Source of the DNA: Anaeramoeba ignava
Lineage: Eukaryota; Metamonada; Anaeramoebidae
Length of the DNA stretch: 64,000 nucleotides
Direction of reading: 5' to 3'
Assembly (NCBI GenBank): GCA_028826165.1
Contig: JAPDFW010000074.1
Coordinates: 1-64,000, forward strand
This document shows, one piece after another, positions 44,333 through 59,144 of this stretch (its first letter is position 1; every line of letters starts with the position of its first letter). The position numbers and the translations under genes are program-made. The notes below the pieces were generated by a model that ran no database searches, had not been told where the DNA came from, and worked only from the letters and a program-made list of their open reading frames with translations.

Positions 44333-47300
44333 ATGAATAATTATTATACTTGGATAAGTCCAGTTTGTTCTATGCTTCAAATTCGTTATGTTGGTAAACA
44401 GAAATTAAAAATATTTATAGATTTTCTTTTTCAAGAATTATCAAATTCTTTACTTCAACAAATACCAAATCGAAAGTAAATTAGAAAAACAAAAAACAAA
44501 TCAAAAAATTCAAAACAAAAAAAAAATTCTAATTTTCTTTTTGAATTTTTTCTCTCTTTTTTTTTTCAAAGTGATTTATCAAATTCAGATAAACATAAAA
44601 TTATAAAAACTTTATTATCATTCTTAAAAGAAATTGAAGATCCAAAAAGCAAATGGAATTCAATAAAAAATTCATTAACAATTAAAGAAACTTATGGATT
44701 AATTTTTTTTTGGATTGTTGATATTATTAGAAGTTATTCTGAAATTAATGAAAAAGAAAATGTTGATTTTATTGTTGATTCTTCTGTTGAAATTTTTCAA
44801 AAAATTTCCAATTTAATTATTTTTGTGAAACAAGAAATTTCTCATTTAATTCCTCAAGAAATTTTATTTGATATTTTCCAAGTCATTTCTAAATGTTCAT
44901 CTGGATTTTTATCTGAAAATGAAATTTTAAATATTCAAGAAATTATTGAAAAAAACGAAAACAAGAAAACATCTTCAACCTTTCATGTATAAATTAATTT
45001 TTTTGAATTTATTTTTTTTGAAATTTATTTTTTTTTGAAATTAATTTTTTTTTTAGAATCGATTTTCACATATTATTTCAGTATTTGAAAACCAGAAAAA
45101 TGATTTGACACAAAAAATATTGAAAGAAAAAATTGGAATGAATTCTCAAAACCCAAATCTTTTAAAAAATAAAGAAATTGAAAATAAACAAAAAAATGTT
45201 GATTCAAAATTGATTACTAAAAGAATACGAAATAAAAAAGTTAATTTTTTTGTTGAAAATCAAATTGAAAATCAAATTGAAAATGAAAATCAAATTGAAA
45301 ATCAAAATGAAAATCAAAATCAAAATCAAAATCAAAATAAAAATCTAAATCAAAATCAAAATCAAAATGAAAATGAAAATCAAAATCAAAATGAAAATCT
45401 AAATCTAAATCTAAATATAAATATAAATGAAGATGATTCATATTCAGAAAATGAAAAAGATTCATATTCAGAAAATCAAAAAGATTCATATTCAGAAAAT
45501 CAAAAAGATTCATATTCAGAAAATCAAAAAGATTTATATTCAGAAAATCAAAAAAATTTATATTCAGAAAATCAAAAAAATTTATATTCAGAAAATCAAA
45601 AAAATTTATATTCAGAAAATCAAAAAAATTTAAAAGTTAATCAAAAAGAACAAAATATAAACTCACCAACAGAACAAGAAGTTAATTATTTCCTTAATCC
45701 AAATAATATGGATCAAAATATCATTTCTCCAAGACAAAAAATTACTAGTCAATCTTTCAACATGAATTCAGGAGAATCAAAAACAAATTCTAAACTTCAT
45801 AAAAACGAAGTTTCTAGAAGTGAATATTTCAAAAAAGTGATTATTGAAGATAATCCATCATTAAATCAAGAAAATCTTGAAAATGAGGATGAAATGCAAA
45901 CAAAAATAAGAAAATCAGATAGCAAAGAAAATAACAACAAAGAATTTCGATGGAGTTTTGATGATTTATTAGATGAAAAAGAAATGGATGAAGATTTAAC
46001 ATTTTTTCCTAACAAAAGAGGAGTTGAATATAATGTCAATTATAATAATTTCACTAAAACTGGAGCACCTGATCCAAATAAATTTTTCAAATTTTATATC
46101 AAACTTGTAAATAACGACCGACTTTCTATCAGCACAATTCCATTAGAAACAACTGCACAAGCTTTGGTTGATTATTTTACAGAACATAAGGAGCTTTCTG
46201 GCAAGTATGGATTGTTTGCAGTTATTGATAGTGTTGAATTTTTTCGCAGAACAACATCGAAAAAAAACCTTGAGGAAATATCACGAAATTTTAAGGATTT
46301 AATTGTTGTTATTTATCGAGGATTTTTTATTCCTCCAGAGGATTTGATGGATAAATATTTAATCAATTACTCGTTTTTTTTGAAGGAAATTGTGGAAGAA
46401 ATTGATTTATTACTTCCACCGCTTGAAAATGAAAGAATTCCTTTAACTTCCAAAATTCCAATTTCAACTCAAGTATCAATTTGTGTTAAAAAATTAGCGA
46501 AAAAATATAAAGTTTCAACTTCTGATTTTGGATTGTTTTTAAGAGTGACTGAGAACCCATTTTCACAGGAGTTTCTCCAATCAAGTTATTGGTCAGCTTA
46601 TCAAAATAATCTTTGTTATGTTTCTTTTGATAAAGAAAAAAATGAAGCCAATTATGAAAGATTGGTTTGTTTCATGGAAATTACAGAAGCAAATAGTCAT
46701 TTTAAACAGAGTTAGTATTTTGAAAAAAAGCAATAAATTTGGTATTTGGCTTGATCCAAGATCGAAGAGAACAATACATTCATATGTGATTCCTTTAGTT
46801 GTAAGCAAAAAAGCAATATTAATTTTTAATTTCAAAATGAAATTTTTAATTTTTAATTTTAAAATGAATTTTTATTTTTTAGACTCAATACAATTTATAC
46901 CTCAAATTCCAACCAAAACCTTATGTGATCAATTTTGTAATCGAAAGCGAAACTGAGGATAAAATTCTTTATAAACAATTACTTGTTGATCCAACTGCAA
47001 AATGTGGAGATTTAGTTCAAGAAATTTCCACACATTATTTTTTAGCAAGAAACAATTTAATATATTTTTTATTCCAATTAAAATACATTCAAGATGAAGA
47101 AAAATATGAGAACCGAAACAAGAAGATTGAGATTACTGAGCTTATTTTATTAGAAAAAAACTCGAATTTGATGGAGCAAAATGTTGGACCAAATTCAACA
47201 CTTCGTCTTGTATTTTTTTTGAAGCAATCCAAATTGAATTTCACTGTTGGAATTGAAAATACAATTGATCTTGAACAATCTTCAGAAAATATTAATTTAT

Positions 47301-49531
47301 GGGCTGAAATGCTTCGATATCCTGCAAATTTTATATTACATACAGAAAAGGAAATTGAAAGTGAAAAGCAAAATTTCATTCGAGAATTGCAAATTCGAAA
47401 GCAATTCAAAAACGGATTGAAAAAGGAAAACAATATGAATATTTTCTTCAAATTTAGAGGAACAACTTTTAACAAGGCGATTGAAATGTTGACTTCGCCC
47501 AAAACACATTCACATTTTTTCATGAAAATGATTTTTTATTTACTTCCAACAATTTTGGATGATGAGGAAGTTTTCTTTTTGAAATTGAAGGAGAGATTTA
47601 TATTTCCAGATAATATTGATATTCCGATGGAAACGAAAGAAAATATCCAAAAATTAGTTGTTGAAATTCTTGTGAAATATTTGAAGTTCAAACACAAAAG
47701 AAATTTCACATTGAAAAAAAGTCAATATAATTTCGCATCTGATTTTGTTCGGAATTTTCTATTACTTCATTCAAAATCGCATTTCCGATCGCAAGGATGT
47801 TTGATTGAATTGCTTCTGTTGAAGTTTCGGCAGAGCCAATTGATTAATGATAATACAGAATTTAGACAATATGAAGATGGAGATGAAAATGAAAATGAAA
47901 TGGAAGATGATATTCAATCTCATTTTACTGCGAGTTTTTGTGAAGTTGATACAAGTGATGGTGATAATTCAATATCTGATGAAGAAGATGATGTTTTTTT
48001 ATCTAAATTTAATGATGATAATATAAACGATTCAAAGAACAAGATTAATAAGAATAAGAATAAGAATAAGAATAAGAATAAGAATAAGAAAAATCAACAA
48101 ATTAAAAATGATAAAAGTATTCAAACTGTAAAGAATCATCGAAATTTAAAAGGCATTCGGAATGTGAAAATAATTGAAAATAATAAAAATGAAGAAATTA
48201 AAAATGAAGAAATTAAAAATGATATTAAAAATGATGATATTAAAAATGAAGATATTAAAAATGAAGATATTAAAAATGAAGATATTAAAAATGATATTAA
48301 TTCAAATAATTCAAATAATCAAAATGATGATGATAGTGATGATAATGAAAATGATGAAGATGTTCAATTTGCTTTTTCCTTTTTTAAAAATTTAGGAAAT
48401 TCAAGAAAAATTCAAACAGTACAAGAAAATATCCAAAATGAATTAAAAAAAAATCGAAAAGAAAAAAAAAAAAAAGAAAAAGAAAAACAAAAAGAAAAAG
48501 AAAAAGAAAAAGAAAATAATAATAATAATGAAAAAGAAAAAGAAAAGAATCAAAATCAAAATCAAACTAAATATTCATCATTTGTTGATTTAATCATTAA
48601 TCAAATTGGATCAAACCAAAAGAAATTTGAAACAGGCAAAGTAATAAATAATTTGAATCAAGATTCATCAGTATCGAATCAAATATTTTTATCACTAAGA
48701 CAAATGCACCATCGATCCATTCTAAGCTTCAGCGCAGCAGAATTTGCGCGACAATTATCATTGATCACATTCAATCAATTTCGCAAAATTCAAATTCCAG
48801 AACTTTTTATTGGAATACAATCACAACAAAAAATATTCACAAATAACGCACCAAAAACTTTATCCCGAAATGTTCAAGCAATGATTGATGGATTTAATAA
48901 AATTGCGGATTGGGTTTCTTTGTCAATTTTGGAAGAAGAAAATTTGGAAGGAAGAATTAAATTGATTTGCAAATTTATTAAGATTGCTTCTTATTTGAAG
49001 GATTATCAAAATTATCATGATTTCATTGCGATTATTTCCGGATTGCAAAATAATTGTGTGTTTAGATTGGAAAAAACTTGGGCAAATGTTCCTGATAAAC
49101 CATTGCAACAATTTCGTTCACTTGATTCTTTTACTGCAGAAGGTCATTTTAAGAACTTGCGTCAAGCAGTTCGCGAAAAAGAACCAACTTTGATTCCCTA
49201 TTTGGGTGTTTATTTAGCAGATTTTACTTTTCTTGAAGAATTATCTGAAAAAATTGAAAATAATTTGATTAATTGGTCGAAAAAAAGACGTATTTTTGCT
49301 AGTTTGTTTCAAATTACTTGTTTCCAAAAAACAATGTATAGTTTTCCTTTTAATGAATACATTCATGATTTTATTATTTCCATTTCTCCTTCAATTAGAA
49401 ATGAAGATGATTTTTGGGATTTATCTTTAAAAATTGAACCAATGCCAAATCTAAATATAAATATAAATCCAAATCTAAATATAAATCAAAATCAAAATCA
49501 AATTGAAATTGAAATTGAAAATCAAAAATAA
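44333..49531 (+). CDS. Ras guanine nucleotide-exchange factor (RasGEF_N + CDC25), four exons
   Basis: Exons: 44333-44475, 44572-44986, 45057-46800 and 46883-49531. About 1649 residues after removing one extra base near 46709, where HFK must continue into RVSILKKSNKFGIWLD. The N-terminal ~230 residues are helical and unrecognised. A long low-complexity linker holds eight DSYSENQK/NLYSENQK decapeptide repeats. Between about 340 and 850 are ubiquitin/RA-like segments (FIKLVNNDRLSISTIPLE; YVINFVIESETEDK). RasGEF_N lies near 960 (GTTFNKAIEMLTSPKTHSHF). The catalytic CDC25 domain lies near 1380-1630 (LSFSAAEFARQLSLITF, FNKIADWVSLSIL, SGLQNNCVFRLEKTW, PYLGVYLADFTFLE). It would load GTP onto Ras/Rap. 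Its 3' end converges on the ubiquitin cluster. Confidence 0.87.
45428..45640 (+). repeat. 30-bp coding repeat encoding a decapeptide in RasGEF
   Basis: About seven to eight copies of TTCAGAAAATCAAAAARATT encode SYSENQKD or LYSENQKN. Early units carry GAT (Asp) and later ones AAT (Asn), a sign of stepwise block duplication. Confidence 0.85.
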
Positions 49532-49783
49532 TAAAAATAAAAATAAAAATAAAAATTTGAATTGAATTGAAAGAATTAAATTTTGTTTTTTAATTAACTT
49601 TGTTTTGAATTGAATTGAATTGAATTGAATTAAATTTAGTTTTTTTTTTTTGTTATTCTTTGATTGAATTTAAAAAAAAAAAAACTAAATTTAAAAAAAT
49701 CAAATTGAAAATCAAAAATCAATTTGATAAAATTGGAAAAGAAAAAAGAAGAAGAAAGAAATTTGAAAATAAGCTAAATAAGC
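49532..49783. other. Shared 3' flank of polyubiquitin gene 1
   Basis: From about 49548 this spacer is nearly identical to 56100-56330 and 60005-60228, the 3' flanks of the other two polyubiquitin genes (TTGAATTGAATTGAAAG, TTATTCTTTGATTGAA). The similarity stops about 17 bases after the RasGEF stop codon, which marks the left edge of the duplicated cluster. Confidence 0.75.
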
Positions 49784-51085
<1,302 letters not shown>

Positions 51086-51460
51086 ATTTTAATTAAATTA
51101 CAATTAAATTACAATTAAAATTAAATTATTTTTTTTTCCGATTTAAATTTTAATTAAATTTTAATTAGATTTTAATTAGATTTTAATTAGATTTTATTTA
51201 AATTTTAATTAGATTTTAATTAGATTTTAATTAGATTTTAATTAAATTTAAATTAGATTTTAATTAGATTTTAATTAAATTTTAATTAGATTTTAATTAG
51301 ATTTTAATTTAATTTTTTAAATTAGATTTTAATTAAATTTTAATTAGATTTTAATTAGATTTTAATTAAATTTAATTATATTTTAATTAGATTTTAATTA
51401 GATTTTTTAATTAAATTTTAATTAGATTTTAATTAGATTTTAATTAAATTATTTTTTTTT
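51086..51460. repeat. 11-bp phased repeat (TTTTAATTAGA)n upstream of polyubiquitin 1
   Basis: About 30 imperfect copies of an 11-base unit TTTTAATTAGA/TTTTAATTAAA, flanked on both sides by TTTTTTCCGATTT (51131-51143 and 51453-51466). An equivalent array lies upstream of polyubiquitin 2. From 51467 to 51680 follows unique sequence also shared with 58430-58640. Confidence 0.85.
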
Positions 51461-51679
51461 CCGATTTAATTTTTTTTAAATTTAAATAATAAAAAAAATA
51501 ATTAATAACTTATAAAATCTAAAATAAAATTTAAAAGAAATAATAATAATAATATTATATTTGTTTTGATTATTTCCTTAAAAAGAAAAAAAATTGATTT
51601 ATTAAATTTTTTTGGAATTAATTAAAATAAAAAATATTCCAAAAAAAAAAGCAAATAAAAAGAGAAATTGAATTTGGAA

Positions 51680-53091
51680 TTGATATTGAATTTGAAATTT
51701 AATATTGAATTTGAAATTGAAATTGAAATTGAATTTAATATTGATATTGAATTTGAAATTGAATTTAATATTGAATTTGAATTTGATATTGAATTTGATA
51801 TTGAATTTGATATTGAATTTGATATTTAATTTAATATTGAATTTGAAATTGAATTTGAAATTGAATTTGATATTGAAATTGAATTTGAATTTGAAATTTA
51901 ATTTAAAATTGAAATTAATATTGAAATTGATATTGAAATTGATATTGAATTTGATATTGAATTTAATATTAATATTTGAATTTGATATTGAATTTGATAT
52001 GAAATTTAATATTGAATTTAATATTGAATTTGATATTGAATTTGATATTGAATTTGATATTGAATTTGATATTGAATTTGATATTGAATTTGATATTGAA
52101 TTTAATATTGAATTTAATATTGAATTTGATATTGAATTTGATATTGAATTTGATATTGAATTTGATATTGAATTTGATATTGAATTTGAAATTGAATTTA
52201 ATATTGAAATTGATATTGAATTTGATATTGAATTTAATATTGAATTTAATATTGAAATTGATATTTAATTTGATATTGAATTTGATATTGAATTTAATAT
52301 TTAATTTAATATTGAATTTGATATTGAATTTAATATTTAATTTAATATTGAATTTGATATTGAATTTAATATTTAATTTAATATTGAATTTGAATTTGAA
52401 ATTGAATTTGATATTGAATTTAATATTTAATTTAATATTGAATTTGAATTTGAAATTGAATTTGATATTGAATTTAATATTTAATTTGATATTGAATTTG
52501 ATATTGAATTTAATATTGAATTTGATATTGAATTTGATATTGAATTTGAATTTAATTTAATATTGAATTTGAATTTGAAATTGAATTTGATATTGAATTT
52601 AATATTTAATTTAATATTGAATTTGAAATTGAATTTGATATTGAATTTAATATTTAATTTGATATTGAATTTAATATTGAATTTGATATTGAATTTGATA
52701 TTGAATTTGATATTGAATTTGATATTGAATTTGATATTGAATTTAATATTGAATTTGAAATTGAATTTGATATTGAATTTAATATTGAATTTAATATTGA
52801 ATTTGATATTGAATTTGATATTGAATTTAATATTGAATTTGATATTGAATTTAATATTGAATTTGAAATTGATATTGAATTTGAAATTGAATTTGATATT
52901 GAAATTGAAATTGAATTTGATATTGAATTTGATATTGAATTTAATATTGAATTTGATATTGAATTTGAAATTGAATTTGATATTGAATTTGATATTGAAT
53001 TTGAATTTGAATTTGATATTGAATTTGAAATTGAATTTGATATTGAATTTAATATTGAATTTGAAATTGAATTTGATATTGGATTTCATAT
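51680..53091. repeat. 1.4-kb (GAATTTGATATT)n 12-bp array
   Basis: A 12-base unit GAATTTGATATT with GAATTTAATATT and GAATTTGAAATT variants runs for about 1.4 kb up to the stop of the CaaX ubiquitin-like gene A. At the paralogous place after gene D (about 58630-58684) only about 50 bases of the same motif are present. All long frames across it (N-L-I-L, N-I-K-F) are repeat artefacts. Confidence 0.93.
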
Positions 53092-53490
53092 TTAAAAAAT
53101 TCTGCAACAACTACAACATTTTTTGTCTGATTTTGATTTAACAACAGGATCAGGAATAAGAGGATCATCTATTTTATCATCTATTTGATTATCTTGTTTA
53201 TTATCTTGTTTATTATCTTGTTCATTATCTTGTTCATTATCTTGTTCATTATCTTGTTTATTATCTACTATAAATACATTTAAAATTGAACCATTTGTTA
53301 TTCCATATTCTTTTATTGTTTTATTGTTTTCAAGTTCAGTAGTATCAAGTAATAATTTTTGTTCATTTACTCCAAAATTTTTTTTTTGTTTTGAAATTAA
53401 TTGTTTAATTTTTTTTATTTTTTGATTTTCATTAATTTCAACTTCAATTTCTTCTCCAGTTAATGTATTTATTGTAATTTTAATAGACAT
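53092..53490 (-). CDS. CaaX-tailed ubiquitin-like protein A
   Basis: 132 residues. Residues 1-75 form a ubiquitin-like fold: MSIKITINTLTGEEIEVEIN aligns with [20 protein letters not shown], followed by KIKKIKQLIS, ENNKTIKEYGI and GSILNVF. The fold end (VFIV) lacks Gly-Gly, so conjugation to targets is not expected. An acidic linker with NEQD/NKQD repeats follows, then a basic-Cys tail KKCCSCCRIF. The last four residues, CRIF, are a CaaX box, and nearby Cys could be palmitoylated. The layout is that of membrane-anchored ubiquitin-fold (MUB/UBL3) proteins, although the fold itself is closer to true ubiquitin. Plasma- or endomembrane anchoring is inferred. The leader is a (AAAAAC)-rich stretch like that of the polyubiquitin genes. 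Confidence 0.8.
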   Translation of the reverse strand: MSIKITINTLTGEEIEVEINENQKIKKIKQLISKQKKNFGVNEQKLLLDTTELENNKTIKEYGITNGSILNVFIVDNKQDNEQDNEQDNEQDNKQDNKQDNQIDDKIDDPLIPDPVVKSKSDKKCCSCCRIF

Positions 53491-53725
53491 TTTTGTTTGT
53501 TTTTTGTTTATTTTTGTTTATTTTTGATTTTTGTTGGAATTGTTGTTTGTTAAAAAAGAAAAAAATGAAAAAAAATGAAAAAAGTTTTGTTTTGTTTTTT
53601 AATTTTGAAATTAAATTGAATTGTTAAAGTTTTTTTTTGTGTTATTGATTTGAATAAAAATATAAGAAAACAAAAGTAAAATTTTTTTTCCGAATTTTTT
53701 TTTTTGGAAAATGAATTTAATTAAT

Positions 53726-54046
53726 TTAAAGAATTATGCAACAACCACAACAACCTGAATCTTTCTCAATAAGAGGAAAGGTTTCATCTCCAAAATTTCG
53801 GTTTTTGTTATTTTGTGCTAGAACTACATTTAAAATTGAACCATCTGTTATTCCATATTCTTTTATTCTTTTATTGTTTTCAAGAGTTGTAGTTTCATTT
53901 TGTTTTGTTAATTTTTGATCTTTTATTGGGTAATTTTTTTTTTGTTTTGAAATTAATTGTTTAATTTTTTTTATTTTTTCATTTTCATTCACTTCAACTT
54001 TAATTTCTTTTCCATTAAATGTATTTATTGTAATTTTGATAAAGTT
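53726..54046 (-). pseudogene. CaaX ubiquitin-like gene B, start codon lost
   Basis: The frame reads IKITINTFNGKEIKVEVNEN, KIKKIKQLIS, LENNKRIKEYGI and GSILNVV, then a short linker and the tail CCGCCIIL with CaaX box CIIL. Where the sister genes have ATGTCTATTAAA the sequence reads AACTTTATCAAA (minus strand, about 54035-54046), so the start codon is gone and no in-frame ATG follows. It also has a shorter linker (LAQNNKNRNFGDETFPLI). Either it is a pseudogene or it uses an unseen upstream exon. Confidence 0.65.
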
Positions 54047-54419
54047 TTTTCTTTTTTTTGTTGTTTTTTGTTGGAATTGTTGTTTGAAAAAAAAGGAAAA
54101 ATGGAAAAAGGAAAAATTTATTCAATAAAAATAAAAAGGAAAAATTTAAATTTTAAAATTTTTTTTAAAACAATTTTTAATTCTTTTTAAAACAATTTAA
54201 AAGTTAATTCTTTTTAAAAACAATTTAAAAGTTTTTTTGTTAATTTTTTTGATAAAAATTAATTAAAAAAAAAAATTTTTTTTTAATTTAATTTTTTTGA
54301 TTTAATTGAGATTTAATTTAGATTTATATTTATATTTATATTTATATTTAGATTTTAATTTATAATTAATTTATATTTATATTTATATTAAGATTTTTAG
54401 AATTTTTAGATTTCCAAAT

Positions 54420-54900
54420 TTTAGATTTCGGTTTTTGATTTATTTTAGATTTAGATTTAGATTTACATTTTAAAATTTGAACCATTTGATTTATATCCAT
54501 ATTCTTTTTTTAGATTTTTATTTGATTTCAAGATTTAGATTTAGTTTCATTTTTGATTTATATTTAGATTTTATTTTGATTTTTTATTTGGGATTTAGAT
54601 TTTTTTGATTTTGAAATTAATTTGATTTAATTTTTATTTTAGATTTTCATTCAGATTTTCAATTTTAATTTATTTTTCCATTAAATGTATTTATTTTTAT
54701 ATTTGATTTAGATTTTTTTCTTTCCATTTTGTTTTTGTTTTTGGAATTTGTATTTGAAAAAGGAAAAATGGAAAAAGGAAAATTTTATTCAATTTATTTA
54801 GATTTAAAAAGGAAAAATTTTATTTAATTTTTTTTAGATTTTTTAAAACAATTTAAAGATTTAGATTTTAATTTCTTTTGAGATTTAGATTTAATTTTTA
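54420..54900 (-). pseudogene. Ubiquitin-like gene relic overwritten by GATTTA repeat
   Basis: This region aligns in order with gene B and its 5' flank: TTTCGGTTTTTG, TTGAACCAT, ATATCCATATTC, GATTTTGAAATTAATT, CCATTAAATGTATTTATT, and AAAAGGAAAAATGGAAAAAGG. At many points the intervening text has been replaced or extended by GATTTA/TATTTA hexamers. No frame survives. The change is not simple insertion at one site; it is scattered through the whole copy. Confidence 0.6.
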
Positions 54901-55615
54901 TTGATAAAAATATTTTAAAAATATTTATATTTAAAATTTATATTTTAATTTAATTTTATTTTTGATTTATATTTGATTTAGATTTATATTTATATTTAGA
55001 TTTTAGATTTATTTTATATTTAGATTTAGATTTATATTATTTTAGATTTAGATTTTAGATTTTATATTTAGATTTAGATTTAGATTTGATTTAGATTTGA
55101 TTTGATTTAGATTTATATTTAGATTTGAGATTTAGATTTAGATTTAGATTTATATTTAGATTTATATTTATATTTATATTTAGATTTTAGATTTAGATTT
55201 ATATTTATATTTAGATTTATATTTATATTTACTCTTTGATTTATATTTAGATTTAGATTTAGATTTAGATTTATATTTATATTTAGATTTATATTTAGAT
55301 TTAGATTTAGATTTAGATTTAGATTTAGATTTAGATTTAGATTTAGATTTAGATTTAGATTTATATTTAGATTTAGATTTAGATTTAGATTTATATTTAG
55401 ATTTAGATTTATATTTAGATTTAGATTTAGATTTAGATTTAGATTTAGATTTAGATTTAGATTTAGATTTAGATTTAGATTTAGATTTATATTTAGATTT
55501 ATATTTAGATTTATATTTATATTTATATTTAGATTTAGATTTAGATTTAGATTTAGATTTAGATTTAGATTTAGATTTATATTTAGATTTAGATTTAGAT
55601 TTATTTAAAAAATAA
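54901..55615. repeat. (GATTTA/TATTTA)n hexamer array
   Basis: The array becomes denser from left to right. It is loosely interspersed at 54900-55180, then an almost pure GATTTA array with TATTTA variants, ending at the stop codon of ubiquitin-like gene C. Frames reading K-S-K-Y are repeat artefacts. Confidence 0.93.
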
Positions 55616-56003
55616 TGCATCTTTTTTTCTTTGGTTTATTTTTTTTGTTTTTGTTTTTGTTTTTGTTATTCTTTGATTGATTTTGAGGATTTGATTTATT
55701 ATTTGTTTCATCCTTTTTTTCTTTTGTTTCATTTTTTGTTTCATTTTCTATTGGTGTTTCTGGTTCACTTGATTGTGGATCTACTATAAATATATTTAGA
55801 ATTGAATCATTTTTTATTCCATATTCTTTTATTGTTTTATTGTTTTCAAGTTTAACATCATCAAACATTAATTTTTGTTCATTTATTGGAATTTCTTTTT
55901 CTTTTGAAATTAATTGTTTAATTTCTTTTATTTTTTGATTTTCATTCATTTCAACTTTAATTTCTTCTCCAGTTAATGTATTTATTGTAATTTTAATAGA
56001 CAT
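55605..56003 (-). CDS. CaaX-tailed ubiquitin-like protein C
   Basis: 132 residues. The ubiquitin-like fold starts MSIKITINTLTGEEIKVEMN and includes KEIPINEQKLMFDDVKLEN, KTIKEYGI and DSILNIFIVDPQ, with no Gly-Gly. A Glu/Lys/Asn linker (SEPETPIENETKNETKEK) leads to a very basic tail ending KKKRCIIF; CIIF is a CaaX box with upstream polybasic residues, as in K-Ras-type membrane anchors. It is the only intact member without a second Cys next to the CaaX Cys. It lies directly downstream of polyubiquitin gene 2 in the same orientation, 327 bases away, in the same arrangement as gene E after polyubiquitin gene 3. Confidence 0.82.
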   Translation of the reverse strand: MSIKITINTLTGEEIKVEMNENQKIKEIKQLISKEKEIPINEQKLMFDDVKLENNKTIKEYGIKNDSILNIFIVDPQSSEPETPIENETKNETKEKKDETNNKSNPQNQSKNNKNKNKNKKNKPKKKRCIIF

Positions 56004-56330
56004 TTTTCTTTGTTTCTTGTTGTTTTTGTTTTTGTTTTTGTTTTTGTTTTTGTTTTTTGAAAAATGAAAAAAAAAAAGGAAAAAAATGGAAAAATAAAAA
56101 TTTGAATTGAATTGAATTGAAAGAATTAAATTTTGTTTTTTAATTAAACTTTGTTTTGAATTGAATTGAATTGAATTAAATTTAGTTTTTTTTTTTTGTT
56201 ATTCTTTGATTGAACTTTAAAAAAAAAAAAACTAAATTTAAAAAAATCAAATTGAAAATCAAAAATCAATTTGATAAAATTGGAAAAGAAAAAGAAAGAA
56301 GAAAGAAATTTGAAAATAAGCTAAATAAGC
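56004..56330. other. Duplicated spacer between polyubiquitin 2 and UBL-C
   Basis: Contains the (AAAAAC)n leader of gene C and the shared 3' flank of polyubiquitin, nearly identical to 59917-60228. No gene is seen. Confidence 0.75.
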
Positions 56331-58084
<1,754 letters not shown>

Positions 58085-58425
58085 AATTAAATTTTAATTA
58101 AATTACAATTAAATTACAATTAAAATTAAATTATTTTTTTTTCCGATTTAAATTTTAATTAAATTATAATTAGATTATAATTAGATTTTAATTAGATTTT
58201 AATTAAATTTTAATTAAATTTTATTTAAATTTTAATTAGATTTTAATTAAATTATAATTAAATTATAATTAGATTTTAATTAGATTTTAATTAGATTTTA
58301 TTTAAATTTTAATTAAATTTTATTTAAATTTTAATTAGATTTTAATTAAATTTTAATTAAATTTTAATTAGATTTTAATTAAATTTTAATTAAATTTTAA
58401 TTAGATTTTAATTATTTTTTTTTCC
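58085..58425. repeat. 11-bp phased repeat (TTTTAATTAAA/GA)n upstream of polyubiquitin 2
   Basis: Same 11-base period as at 51086-51460, with more TTTTAATTAAA and ATAATTAGA variants, again bounded by TTTTTTCCGATTT at about 58135 and 58420. From 58426 to 58684 lies the shared unique 3' flank of ubiquitin-like gene D and a short GAATTTGATATT stretch. Confidence 0.85.
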
Positions 58426-58684
58426 GATTTAATTTTTTTAAATTTGAATAATAAAAAAAATAATTAATAACTTATAAAATCTAAAATAAAATTTAAAAGA
58501 AATAATAATAATATTATTATATTTGTTTTGATTATTTCCTTAAAAAGAAAAAAAATTGATTTATTAAATTTTTTTGGAATTAATTAAAATAAAAAATATT
58601 CCAAAAAAAAAAGCAAATAAAAAGAGAAATTGGATTTCATATTGGATTTGAAATTGAATTTGGATTTGATATTGAATTTAATAT

Positions 58685-59144
58685 TTAAAAAATTCTGCAA
58701 CAACCACAACATTTTTTGTCTGATTTTGATTTAGCAACATTATCATGCACAAGAGGAGAGGTTTCAGTAGGTTTTTTTTTGTTTTCTTCATCTTTTGTTT
58801 CATTTTTTGATTCATCTTTTGTTTCATCTTTTGATTCATCTTCTGTTTCATCTTCTGTTTCATCTTTTGTTTCATCTTTTGGTTCATTTTCTATTGGTGT
58901 TTTTGGTTCACTTGATTGTGCTACTATAAATATATTTAAAATTGAATCATCTTTTATTCCATATTCTTTTATTGTTTTATTGTTTTCAAGTACATTATTA
59001 TCAAGCACTAATTTTTGGTCTTTTATTGGAATTTCTTTTTCTTTTAAAATTAATTCTTTAATTTCTTGAATTTTTTGGTTTTCATTCACTTCAACTTCAA
59101 TTCCTTCTCCAGTTAATGTATTTAATTGTAATTTTAATAGACAT
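58685..59144 (-). CDS. CaaX-tailed ubiquitin-like protein D (one frameshift)
   Basis: The start ATG at 59144 (MSIKITI) is separated from the rest by one extra base at about 59124 (ACAATTAAATACA where sisters read ACAATAAATACA). Without it the product is 152 residues: NTLTGEGIEVEVNEN, KEIPIKDQKLVLDN, KTIKEYGI, DSILNIFIV, then a long acidic linker of KDET/EDES repeats and the tail KKCCGCCRIF with CaaX box CRIF. The tail and PLVHDNVAKSKSD segment match gene A (PLIPDPVVKSKSD), so A and D are closest relatives, each on the far side of a polyubiquitin promoter. Confidence 0.75.

Noticed and set aside
51705-53141. Open frames on both strands through the 12-bp array (N-L-I-L, N-I-K-F)
   Set aside because: A pure 12-base repeat is open by arithmetic; the paralogous flank at 58630 has almost none of it.
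55180-55620. A K-S-K-Y repeat protein
   Set aside because: Direct translation of the GATTTA array; it merely overlaps the end of ubiquitin-like gene C.
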